Positions 47,501-58,855 of a DNA stretch of 64,000 bases are shown here, one piece after another. The notes under the pieces were generated by a model, which saw only the letters and a list, made by a program, of their open reading frames with translations, had not been told where the DNA came from and searched no databases. Position numbers and translations under genes: made by a program. Source of the stretch: Morella rubra (lineage: Eukaryota > Streptophyta > Magnoliopsida > Fagales > Myricaceae); contig CM025855.1 of NCBI GenBank assembly GCA_003952965.2, forward strand, positions 33,619,014-33,683,013, in the 5' to 3' direction. The number at the start of each line of letters is the position of its first letter. Positions within the stretch are counted from its first letter, which is position 1.

Positions 47501-50148
47501 TGACAGCTTTGGCTGTGATGCATTCGCACCACCAAGACATGTAGTTGAAACCAGACGTGTACCAGTTGCTGGATAAGCAAGCAACCAATCTTCTGAGGCG
47601 ACTAATGCTGCACTGCTCTGTTCAATTCTTTTTAAGTTGGCGTCTAATGCCTGTTCAATACAGGGTCTAAAGAGTTTCAAGAGGACCAGCGAAAGCGCCA
47701 ATCCTCGAGCTTCTAACAAAGAACAGTGAGCCAAGCATACATGAAAACACTCGGCAGTAACTCTTAAGCCCCCGGCAGCTGCTGAGGAGGCTAGAACATG
47801 CCTCTTAAGAAGGAGACCAAAAGCCTCAGTTTGTCGCACGGCCCAAGTTACAAGTTCAGAGGCATATGCAGACTCATCAGCAAAAAGTGAGAATGAGTCT
47901 TTTGCTGCTTGTGCAATGGTGGAAAAGACAAGCTGGGAGAGCGTCACAGTATATGCTGCTCCATATGAAGCATGTGATGGTCGAAGACTATGCATATTGC
48001 CCTGCAACTTCTGCTGGTGACAGTCAAGTAGCAAAGTATGGGCACGTGGACCATCCCCAAGTCTTTTCAGAGCCAAAACAGCTGTACGAAGCTCAACACC
48101 ACGAGTAGAAGGTTGGCAGATGGTCTCCGCAAGCTGATCAGCTAGTTTTAGTCTATTTTCGATGATAGCAGTCTGCAGCGATAAGAGAGTGGTTTGGCTC
48201 AATGTTTGCTTCTCACTGGCTTCTTCTGCTACAGTTTCGGCTTCATCTAACGCGGCCAAAGCTTCATTTACTCTTCTCTCAGCCAAGAGAACTTCAAGCA
48301 TGTCCAAAAATTCGATCAACCAATTTTCCATCTTGGAAAGTTCCTCATTTTCGTTCAATACGTCCTCGGCAGCTGAATCTTCGGGACCAGAGGACACGGA
48401 GTAAATGTGAACTCCTTCCGCTAAACCATGAACCAGAGCGGCCCGGGTAGATAGGAGATTTCTCATTGAGAGGAGCTGACCCTCAAGATTGGAGATCTCC
48501 CTTGATGTGCTGCAAATGGTAAAAACACAAATGTTCACCGACAATGAGTGGAGACACTTTGAGAAGGAATTCATAAATTTTTTTATGGAAACAAAGCAGT
48601 AAAGATCCTTTTTTGGAAGGTAAGACATTTTCTAAGAATGGCAAAACGGAGAGCTAAGTATTTCATTTTTCACACACACACACCAAAAAAAAAAAAAAAA
48701 AGAAGCATTTTCGAGACCTTCGCAAAATTTCCTAGAAAGTGTGGCATGTGGAGACGAATTAGTATGGAAGATGTTCACCAATTTCAGGGTTCATTGAGTT
48801 GGGCATGGCAATGATATTTCTCCATGTATCCTGGAGAAATAGAAATAATGTTGCTCCCTTGTCTAATTTTCATGAGTGCAACACGTTATCAAAGCTCCAA
48901 GAGAAAAAGGAGCAATAGAGATAAGCAATGAACACTTGTTACAGTTACGTACAGTTGAGCTCCTTATTAAGATTAGAACTACAAGCATTAGTAAGTGCGA
49001 AATCTGACAATAGGCAAATTAAGCTGAGAAGATAATCCATATATTCTTCTCTCTTTGTATTTAGGTTAGCCGCATCAGAAGATTGAGCTCATTTAAGTTA
49101 GTTTTCTTATTTTGCCGAAGCCACAAGGCTGCTGTATTCATAAAGGACACTGTACACATGCATTCGGGCATTCTGAATAAGACGAGAATTTCCTCAGGTC
49201 GTATATGCGTTTTCTAAAAATACCCACTTTGAAACTCGTCTTACATACATACTTTTAAAAAAGCAGTGCTCACCGGATGAAGGCTGCATAATTAGCATAG
49301 ACACTCCTACGCATTTCCTCCGCAGATGCCTTCCTCAGATCAACAAGGTAAGAGAACAAGTGCCGTATCTCCTGTCAACGTTATATGAACAAAAACCATT
49401 ACGTACCCTTGTGTTTTACAAAACAATCTACTCCATATGAGTATTCTACAAGTCCTTAATTTGCTAGACTCAGCAGCGCATTAGTCTACGTAGAAACGAA
49501 AATAATACAATTATACACAAAGCTATTGACTTCTTTTTGGTAAATCGGCCTACATGAAAATACGAAGCACCGTACACCTAGTTTCATGTATATTGTATGT
49601 GAATATGAGTTTTGTATTTACCAAATATGTCTCTTCTATGACATATCATTTGCGCTGCAAACGGCCTGCAAGGTACTTGTATATATGCAACAACACAACA
49701 TAAGGAAGAACTGCAACGAAAAATATGTTTTGGTTTTTTTGTAATTTAGAAGTGGGATCATTTTCTGAGGTCATGCCAACATGGAAAAATTCTGAATACA
49801 TTCTGGAGGGAAGAATATTAGAAAAAGAAAAAAAAACTTTCTGTTTCTAGGGTTTACTTGCATATATAACCTATTAAATTTATCACACTCTCTCTTAAAC
49901 GGTGGCGAAGTGTTCACCCACATATGAGATATTATAATCACCGACCCCATGCTCGCTGCGAGTGAAAGGGAGAGAGGAACCTTTTCATTCATGGTCTGGC
50001 ATTTGGAGGTGACATATGCATTGGGATCGAAGTTATTTGTCTTGAAGACCTTAAGCCTGTCGCTGAGCGTTATATTTGCGTCTTGTTCTGACGTCGAGTC
50101 TTCTACACTCGATGAAAACGAAACCGATGAAAGTCTTGAGGAGTCCAT
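44529..50148 (-). CDS. EXO84B: Exocyst complex component EXO84B (770 aa, 7 exons)
   Basis: EXO84 is one of eight exocyst subunits that tether secretory vesicles to the plasma membrane before SNARE fusion; plant EXO84B works in cytokinesis, polar growth and PIN recycling. Exons 50148-49981, 49371-49274, 48509-47468, 47164-46646, 45536-45348, 45230-45094 and 44688-44529 total 2313 nt and close in phase. Recognised blocks: LSDRLKVFKTNNFDPNAYV, RKASAEEMRRSVYANYAAFI, REISNLEGQLLSMRNLLSTR, LDMLEVLLAERRVNEAL, HVLASSAAAGGLRVTAEC, SLLEARGLALSLVLLKLFRP, AESEAQQIALLANASLLADE, LDLIFTEDGDTSLNAQMYIN, EDIEEGPKPLGPLGLQQ, LPEDDWFAEVAQIAVKML. The protein is helical throughout with no membrane segment. The C terminus ends SALSFGSN. 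A LINE remnant lies in the 1.1-kb intron 4. Confidence 0.95.
46105..46330 (-). mobile_element. LINE remnant: C-terminal end of RNase H domain and 3' UTR
   Basis: Translated on the minus strand, 46310 to about 46190 reads REANSMAHLLAKWAADKQLF and ends MMYEPP-stop. This matches the end of the RNase H domain in plant non-LTR retrotransposons and related reverse-transcriptase genes. A pyrimidine tract (46116-46135) could be the old tail. It lies in EXO84B intron 4 in the same orientation as the gene. Confidence 0.6.
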
Positions 50149-52250
50149 TCCTATCTCTAACTCTGAACCCAGAAGTCCAAAGATCTCTGCGAAACGAAAA
50201 GTTGGAGAAAAAGAATGAAAACCCTAGAGAATAAATAAATCAAATATCCGATTTCATTGTGGGCAGCTCTTAGATAATGGGATCAAGGAGACGAGACGCA
50301 TCTGGAACTCGGAGATAGATCGGACGCAAACATGACGAGCAGCCACTACAAATCACGTATGATTCGCTTGGTTAGTTTTACTTTTAGGTCCAGGGCTGCT
50401 GAATCGGGTAGATAGGGGAGACTATGCCGCCTCTAATTTAGAAGTCCCTTATTATAAAGTTTTTGTATTATAGTAAAATTAAAATTTTTAAATCATGAAA
50501 GCTCTATGTTATAGCAAAATTAAAATTAAAGAGAAGAAAAAAAACCTAAATTTTTTTAGATAAAACTTAATTGCCTATAAAATAGGAATATTTAAAAATT
50601 AAAATAAATAACACATCCTAGAAACTAGCACTATCAAAGTCACATTTCAAAATAATAGCATCATTCACAATATATTTGAAATATTAAGATTTTTGATAAT
50701 TGCGCTTTAGGAAAAAAAAATATCAATCTTGAAAAATTTATTAACCATGACATGGCTTTAATATTGATAGGGATTTATTTTCGGAATTAAAAGTTTTAAA
50801 AGAAGTTACAAACATAAATTAGTACTCCACTTGAAATACTTAATCTAGTAAAAGAACTAGATTGTTTTCCAATTATTTTTATTGCATATAAAATACTATT
50901 TACCATACTTGTGTTATAGTTGTAACTGCAAAAAAAAGTTTTCCAAGACTAAACAACTATGTCTCAAGAAGCAAATTTATGGTTTAATTTTAACATTAAA
51001 AGCCTCATTTTTATAACTTCACTGAGAATCCCTTGTTTAAGTCTCTTATATAGTCTATACTTGATTTGGAATTTTATATATCTAGATAAAAGGTATGCTC
51101 ATCAAGTGTGCACAAAACACTCTCCAATATCCTTTTCTTTTATAACCCATTATTCACATTCTCACGTGCCCCTTTTCCTAGAGTTTGATCTCTTATTTTT
51201 TCGTATTGTGTATGGCTCCCTTCTTACACGTGTTCTTGTGCGTGGGTCATGTTTCTTCGTGTGAGGGATTCGAGATTGTGAGATATATATGTCTGTGTGA
51301 TGCTTTATAACTGATGTCCTTCATAGGTAAGTGATTTGCCTCTTTCAGGCTTTGGGTTGATATGGGCCTTTTGTTGTTGTTAGATTGTTCATATGATCAA
51401 CTTGTTCAACCCAACTTAATTGTGCTAGACTATATAATTCAGTTTCGGTATTATGCATGGCACACACTTCTTCTTCTTCTTTCTTTTTGTCAAATGGTGA
51501 TGGGAAAAGAATAATATGACATATATAGGTACTTCTCTCTTTTGAAAATTGATCGTTCTATTCCATTATTTTCGTACACTATAGCATAACCATATTAATT
51601 ACCATACTTATGCTAATTTGTTTGATACAAGAAACGGGATCGCTTCTATTTGGATACCATATTTTAGAGAGAAAAAAAAAACAGAACACTATTTTTGGGA
51701 GATATAGATCCTCTCCAATTTACTAACTTAATTGGATGGTTCAATTATGAGAGAAATAAACAAAGTATATGAGTCTCACGATAAGGTATGTACACGCATT
51801 AATACAGACAATATTAAATGTTATAGAATTTATATGTTGTGTTAGTCTCTTTTTAAATTGGACCATCTAATTTTGAATAACAAATTAAAAATGATCCTCA
51901 TTCATTTTTATATATCAAGCAAAAAATGCTGAAAAAGAGCATGTAAAATAAAAAAATATTTATTCCAATAAAACGAGTGGTGCTGAAAAATCTGGCACTA
52001 GAAAGCATTGCATTCATATATGGGTCTGATTAAAAATATTCCTTAAGTCTTTATGTGACAGATTATAAGTTCGCACAATTAATTCTTGGTAGGTTTATCC
52101 CATTATTGCCTTTTTCGGAATCGGTGCTTGTTTTATTAAACATTCAATTAGACATTTGAAAATGGTCTGGATAATTATTACTTTCAAGTAAATGACTTAA
52201 CTGTTATTATCAGATAATGATTAAAGGATACTTAATTCCTTATTATTTTT

Positions 52251-52465
52251 TTTAAGAAATAAATACACTTTTTACCTTCAAATTATAGTGTTTTGACATT
52301 TTACACTCTAAACTTTTTTTGTTATCACACTTAACTCACTAACTAATAATTTCAGACACTTTGCACTATTTATAAAAAAAATTCATCACTTGTGACAAAA
52401 TTACTATTTCAACAAGAGTGTAAAGTGTCTAAAATCAATGTTGATTTGTGACAAAAAAAAAATAA
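52251..52465. mobile_element. Palindromic MITE, family B copy 3 (right end lost)
   Basis: The left end AATAAATACACTTTTTACCT and the following TTGACATTTTACACTCTAAAC match copies 1 and 2. Internal ATAATTTCAGACACTTTGCA and AAAGTGTCTAAAATCAATG form the stem arms. The outer right repeat is missing. Confidence 0.55.
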
Positions 52466-54107
52466 ACATCTATTAAAGTTGAGTTGAGCTCGAGAGGATA
52501 TTTGTTTAATGGCTTAAAGTTTACTTCCATAAGAGTTTTGTGGATAAAAAAGTTATGTTAAGGAGACCAAACTGATGATGTGGATATCTGATTTTCTTTT
52601 CTTATGCTTCATATAGAAAATATAATTGTGATACTATTATATGGGATATAAGTTTATTATGCACTAGTCACCGAAATATGTCCGAAAGAATCTAATCGTG
52701 TTAGTGGCCGATCATGAGAAATTTCAAATTCTAAGTGTTCCTACTTCCGTAATCATTCGAGGATTGATTGAAAATAATCTCATTTTCCAAAGTTTTCTTT
52801 GGAAATTCTCATTTTAAATGTGAATCTTATAGATGTCAAACAAACTTTTTAATTGCTTTAATAGATGTTGGGTCGAAACCGTGTACACCTACATAAGATA
52901 CCTACCCATTTATGGAGGGCATGACCAGGTAGCTGGACATAACTTCTTCTTTTTTTCTTACAAAGAAAGGGAAAATTTTAATCTTTTAAAATACTCATTT
53001 AAAATTGAGTGTATGTTTTTTTAAAGTCATAACATCTCACAAATTCTCATTAAAATTAAAGAGGTTTAAAAACTTCAAATACATGTTCTAAGGAGTTTGT
53101 ATACCTTCTATAGAGGCAACATGTCAACGAGTAAAGGAATTTAAAGACTTTACAAACTTAAACTCGAATGGATGAGAAGTGATTTATAGAAAATAGCAAG
53201 CTGGTAAAACCTTAAATGAAAAAAAAAAAAAAAATCTGACAAGATAAAGTTGACAGAATCAGATATTTAGTTTAGATGTTCTTTTTATAATAATAAAAAA
53301 AATTATAAGATTTTTAAAAAAATAAAATAATAAAATTAAAAAATTTTAAAAAGTAAAAATTTTAAAAAATATTTAATTTTTATTAAAGTTGATAAAAAAT
53401 TAAAAAAAATAATTTGATGTAATTTTTTAATAAAAAATATTAAAATTTAGTAAAAAATATGAAAAGATAAGATTTATTAAATTTCAAAAAAAATAGATCA
53501 AATTTAATGTGAAAAGTTGTTGAAATTTATGTTAAAGTTATCAGTGTTTCGTATTTCTTAATATTTTTATATTTTATTTTATAAATTTATTATAATCTAG
53601 AATACTTTACGCCACCTAGTTTTTTCTAATCCCATACCAAAATTTTTTAATCTATAAACCTGAGATTCTTTAACAAAAGCATTCCTCGGAGGGAACGAAA
53701 TCTTTTGACAGAGTGGACTCCATGAGCACCTGTTATCTGTTTTCTTGGGGAGTGTATTCCTTTAGACGCTGGCGTTTTATTAATAACGTTGCTTTTGCTT
53801 CACTTACCAAGTGCGCGATGTTCTATCTCCGATCTTTTGTTTCCTCTTATGGAAGAAGCCTTCAAATTTTATTGTATCTCCTCTCTTTCCCTTTCTTTCT
53901 TTGGGAACTTTATTACTGCTGGTTATAAATTATACGTGATGGATTTGAGCTCTCTCTCATCTAATTCCTTGAAATATGAGGTTGGGAACTGATATAACCG
54001 AAGGAGTACTGCCTGAAAACCACTATAACCCATAGTGTCGGTGGTTTTTTTTCCTTTGTTTTTCAATTTCTCTTCTTTTCAGTTCAAAACCTCTCCAGTG
54101 TCCTGAA

Positions 54108-54137
54108 AAGGAGCCGGGACTTTTTATGGTATCGGAG
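54108..54137 (+). mobile_element. Possible LTR-element primer-binding site cut by the gap
   Basis: TGGTATCGGAG (54127-54137) resembles the Copia-type PBS TGGTATCAGAGC. It lies directly before the gap, so an LTR retrotransposon may be collapsed there. The LTR boundaries could not be set. Confidence 0.3.
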
Positions 54138-55137
54138 NNNNNNNNNNNNNNNNNNNNNNNNNNNNNNNNNNNNNNNNNNNNNNNNNNNNNNNNNNNNNNN
54201 NNNNNNNNNNNNNNNNNNNNNNNNNNNNNNNNNNNNNNNNNNNNNNNNNNNNNNNNNNNNNNNNNNNNNNNNNNNNNNNNNNNNNNNNNNNNNNNNNNNN
54301 NNNNNNNNNNNNNNNNNNNNNNNNNNNNNNNNNNNNNNNNNNNNNNNNNNNNNNNNNNNNNNNNNNNNNNNNNNNNNNNNNNNNNNNNNNNNNNNNNNNN
54401 NNNNNNNNNNNNNNNNNNNNNNNNNNNNNNNNNNNNNNNNNNNNNNNNNNNNNNNNNNNNNNNNNNNNNNNNNNNNNNNNNNNNNNNNNNNNNNNNNNNN
54501 NNNNNNNNNNNNNNNNNNNNNNNNNNNNNNNNNNNNNNNNNNNNNNNNNNNNNNNNNNNNNNNNNNNNNNNNNNNNNNNNNNNNNNNNNNNNNNNNNNNN
54601 NNNNNNNNNNNNNNNNNNNNNNNNNNNNNNNNNNNNNNNNNNNNNNNNNNNNNNNNNNNNNNNNNNNNNNNNNNNNNNNNNNNNNNNNNNNNNNNNNNNN
54701 NNNNNNNNNNNNNNNNNNNNNNNNNNNNNNNNNNNNNNNNNNNNNNNNNNNNNNNNNNNNNNNNNNNNNNNNNNNNNNNNNNNNNNNNNNNNNNNNNNNN
54801 NNNNNNNNNNNNNNNNNNNNNNNNNNNNNNNNNNNNNNNNNNNNNNNNNNNNNNNNNNNNNNNNNNNNNNNNNNNNNNNNNNNNNNNNNNNNNNNNNNNN
54901 NNNNNNNNNNNNNNNNNNNNNNNNNNNNNNNNNNNNNNNNNNNNNNNNNNNNNNNNNNNNNNNNNNNNNNNNNNNNNNNNNNNNNNNNNNNNNNNNNNNN
55001 NNNNNNNNNNNNNNNNNNNNNNNNNNNNNNNNNNNNNNNNNNNNNNNNNNNNNNNNNNNNNNNNNNNNNNNNNNNNNNNNNNNNNNNNNNNNNNNNNNNN
55101 NNNNNNNNNNNNNNNNNNNNNNNNNNNNNNNNNNNNN
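54138..55137. other. Assembly gap, exactly 1000 N
   Basis: The round length indicates a placeholder, so the true size is unknown. Apparent open frames across it are artefacts. Confidence 0.99.
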
Positions 55138-56307
55138 AAGCTGAACCCTGGTAATCATTGTTTGGAAAAAGGCTGTTAGTTTCGGAATGTAAAATGTGAT
55201 TTCTTTTGTAAATAAGCTCCTCTAGGGAAAGTCTTTTTTCCAATCATTGTTACCTTCTCTATTAAAGTTTCTTCACGTAAGGTCTTTTCTAATCTTTATA
55301 TATGCCACTCCATATTAAAATCCTTATTTGTCATTTTGTTTTTGTTGTGATCACATGACCACAAATGCTTAAGATATGAAAAAACAGTAGAGAAAATTTT
55401 CAGTTAGATATTATACTTTACAACCCTCTTTTTTATTAATTATTATTTAAAATTTGTACTAACTCCTATAAGATATGAGAAGGTTGGCATGGAAATCGTT
55501 TAACATAACGGTTCTAGTAGTTAAGAGATGGAATCCCGAATCCTAATAAAAACTTGACTAAGAAAATGAATTATAACAAAATATAATTTATAATTAGTAT
55601 CTTCGAGAATAGAATGGTAGTTGGAGGGAGATCACTGTTCCCATAACAGAGTTCTGAGTGCTTTCTTTAAGGAGTGCGAGTTTATTGCCACTAAACTTAG
55701 TGCACAAGGGTTGGTAGGGTGGGGGGTTGCATGTGTGAACGCCATACCACTCAATCTTCGTAGATTGCTTTTTCTAGTTCACGACTTCACAAATGGACGG
55801 GGGTCATGGGGCCTACTTGATTCTACATGATTCTTAATGCCATTACTTGTATGCTACTAAACACGCCAAAAAAAAGTTTAAACACAGTTACTTCCTTGTA
55901 AACTTCACCTTTACATGCCTTGATGACTTCAATTTTCCTTCTCTTTTTTGTTCCCTACTCATATTTCTTCTGTTTTTGTCCTCACAATTTGTACTCGTAC
56001 AGGCGTTGCCGCTATCTACCCTCAAGAAATTAAGATAATCTAGCATTTCAGCCCATGACTAAGTGTCATAAGGATTTGCCTGGACATCTTTCTATATCCG
56101 AAAATGATGAGGCTTTTTGTTAGCTTCTAAATCACTAAACCCCTACTTGGTCTTCTGGTTTGTCCTCAGTAATCAAGTTTTCCTAGAAAATTATTCATAT
56201 TTTCTATCAACCAAAAAAAAGGAAAACGACTTGAGTAATCATCTTAAACAGCTGGTTAACCCACCGCCAAAAACAACTAATAACTAATCAACTATTTATG
56301 ATTTGTA
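55138..56307. other. Intergenic region right of the gap
   Basis: AT-rich DNA, including the 3' flank of the DUF569 gene. Open frames at 55621-55830 and 55847-56038 are not protein-like. Nothing else seen. Confidence 0.6.
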
Positions 56308-56928
56308 TCAAATTACGAAAAAGGCACTAACCCGTTTTGAAGATAATGGTCTCGGTGAAGCTGCAGAGACAACCGACACGCAAGACGCCGGTTCCCAATC
56401 GACAGATTCATCGGACAAAGCAGACATGTTCGACCGAGTCGATATAAAATCCACAGGCGACTCCGACTCCAGGGCATCCGCGGCCACCACATCCCACAGA
56501 ATCCAATTCTTCGTGGCCGAGGTGTGCGGGTCGTCGTGCGTGATCGAGTTCCTCCACGGCGGCGTTCCTCCATTCGCGCGCAGATATTTACCGCACCAGG
56601 TCCTCAGCTTCACCTGGAACCCGTCCCCTATTGGCTCCCACTCGTACTTCCAGTAGTAATCTTTATCGGGCACGCTCTGAATCACCTTGTACCCGGTCCA
56701 CCCCAGGAGAAACGCCTCGTCCGTGGCGGTGAGGTACCAGCCGTGGCAGCTTCTCAAGCGTATCGCGTTGCTTTTCCCTTCGACGAACTCCACGAACCAT
56801 ACGGCCCTGCGTGATGAGGAGTTGCGGCTCTGGCGGACCTTCTCGTGATCGTCGTCGGCGAATAGGTACTTGTCCAGGTGGCTGCGGAGTTTCACGGCCT
56901 TGGCTTTGTTGAAGACCTCCATGATCAA
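56308..56928 (-). CDS. DUF569 (actin-crosslinking-like beta-trefoil) protein, 206 aa
   Basis: The frame starts MIMEVFNKAKAVKLRSHLDK; family members usually start MEFFNKAKAVRLRS, so ATG 56922 (Met3) may be the true start. Residues about 3-145 form one DUF569 unit with the family words SHLDKYLFADDD, SNAIRLRSCHGWYLTATDE, EPIGDGFQVKLRTWCGKYLR, ANGGTPPWRNSITHD and NWILWDVV. The fold is related to fascin-like beta-trefoils, but the biochemical role of plant DUF569 proteins is not established. The C-terminal 60 residues are Ser-rich. A possible donor CGG/GTTAGT at 56332/56331 could lead to a further exon; no second DUF569 unit was found downstream before the gap. Confidence 0.85.
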   Translation of the reverse strand: MIMEVFNKAKAVKLRSHLDKYLFADDDHEKVRQSRNSSSRRAVWFVEFVEGKSNAIRLRSCHGWYLTATDEAFLLGWTGYKVIQSVPDKDYYWKYEWEPIGDGFQVKLRTWCGKYLRANGGTPPWRNSITHDDPHTSATKNWILWDVVAADALESESPVDFISTRSNMSALSDESVDWEPASCVSVVSAASPRPLSSKRVSAFFVI

Positions 56929-58855
56929 ATTCTAAGAACAGTACTAACCCTCGCACTCTCTTTCGGTAGTTTTTAGAGAGAGCCAAACTTTAAAAGCAGA
57001 ACCTGTGGGTTTCGTTTATACAGGGATAAGTTGTTGCAGGAGTTATGTCATATGTGAACGGAAAATAAATAAATAGTTATTGTTAGTCAATTTAATTTCA
57101 CTTTATAAAAATTAAGGGAAAGTTAAAAAGCGGGTATTGTCGTGCTTTGTTGGTATCGGAATATTGCTTCATTATATTAATTACTTGTTTCTTACTAGCC
57201 AAGATCGCCAAATGGTCGTCGACGACTTCGGGATGGTTTACAAGTGAAGCTTCGAGGTTGCGCATCGGCGCGGAGAATGTGGTGAGAACTCGGGGGAGTG
57301 GTCCGCGTGGACGCAGCATGTGGGCATCTTGGGGTATTTACGGGGTTTTCAGCTTCTCCATCTAGAAGCTGGGGGACGTTGACTCATTGACCCACAAGCG
57401 ATCGTGGCAGGTTCAAAAGTCTTATCGTTTAGTTTGTTCGTACTAAATTTCGTTTTCTTTCCTCCGGGATAATTTCGACGAAGCTATTTCTGTCCGGTCA
57501 AAATAAGAATACGGAACTTTCGTTTGACCTCGTTAGAAACTGGATCTGAATGCAATATTTATGTAAGGAATCGCAGAGAACATAATTAGAAAATTTTCTG
57601 AGAACGTCTCCAGTTAGAAATTTTGAAAACGTGTAAAGAAGAATATGAATTAGACTAGACTAGCATCCTGAACATACTCCGTTGCCTCTAAGGAATAAAA
57701 CAACAAAGCATAGTCCAATATCATTGTTAAACAGATTTAAAGACTTTGTAATCTGATTGGATCCTCTACATGTGTGGATCCCATGCCGTATAATGTTGTT
57801 TATATAAACAAATGTTCTAAGCAGGGGCCAAATAAATGGAGGGCCAGTGGCCTCCCAAAAGTTATCATATTATTAGTTTGGCCTCGTCTTAAAGTCATAT
57901 CCTAACTTTGGCTATTGTTCGGTAGCGTAATCTTTGAAAAACAGAAAATTAAATAAAAGAGGGGAAGCTGGGCCCTGCATCAAATTGGGGAAGGCCCTGA
58001 CCCGGAATAGAAAGGAACAGTCGACCGACTCGGAGACCCGCGGATTATACGGTTGAGATTGCTAGGGGCATCAAATAAAAAAAAACCGCGTTGAGTCATG
58101 TTTCTCTACTGAACTGTTTCTAGTCAGAGAACTGTGCGCGGGGCTCGCTCAAACGTTGCCCATGGGGCCCTGATCATGACCAAATTATAGTACTTTTGAT
58201 CTGTAGGTGGACGAGGTGCTCAAGAAAAATCATTAAAAATATCTTCCGGCAGCAAGAGCCTCTGTGCCGTACACAAACATAGCTAGCCTTCTGTCAGGGC
58301 CAGATCAACGCGACCTTTGTTACTTATTTTATCGGAAGCTAAATGACGTGTCGGCTAATGTGTCGACGGTCAATTTTTTTTTTTTTGGCGTGTTGATAAT
58401 TTCCTTAAATGCGAGCCGCTTGTCATTTAATTTCGTCCTCCTTTTATTTTCCTTAACCTTTTTTTGATGTTCCAATCCATGGTCAGGTTCAGTCCACCTA
58501 CCCAGGTCCCGAAAGAATGAAAGTACTTGAATCCTAAAATTGAAAATGGAAAGAAGGCCGAGATTTCCACGACACCAGGGCCCCACTTCTCTCAGCTCGC
58601 CCGAGGTGTTTTTGTCTTCTCCCACCTCACTCCACGGCTCCACGTGATAATCAGCGGTCAGCTCCCTTCCCTCCTAACGAGACAAACCTCTCTCTCTCTC
58701 TCTCGCACACCCACTCTGCAACTCCAAGAAGGCAAGAACCTCTGGGTCTCGCAAATCCCCGTCCTTGACCAGATTCAGATCTCCCGCAGCCCAGTCCACA
58801 GTGTACATCTGTTGATGACTCCTACAACCACACGGCCACGTATTAATCCTCTTCC
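56929..58855. other. Divergent intergenic region between DUF569 and receptor-kinase genes
   Basis: Promoters of both flanking genes. A CT tract (58688-58704) lies in the likely kinase leader. GGATCCTCTACATGTGTGGATCC (about 57760) is a short inverted repeat. No protein-like frame is seen. Confidence 0.6.

Larger units (their letters stand above)
50149..54137. other. Gene-poor AT-rich region upstream of EXO84B
   Basis: 50149-50400 is the EXO84B promoter and leader. The rest is very AT-rich. It includes one family B MITE copy (52251-52465) and an A/T-only-like low-complexity stretch (about 53270-53600). Open frames at 50959-51264 and 53713-53992 show no recognisable protein. Confidence 0.6.

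Noticed and set aside
54023..55243. Three long frames across the N run
   Set aside because: They consist of unknown residues over the assembly gap.
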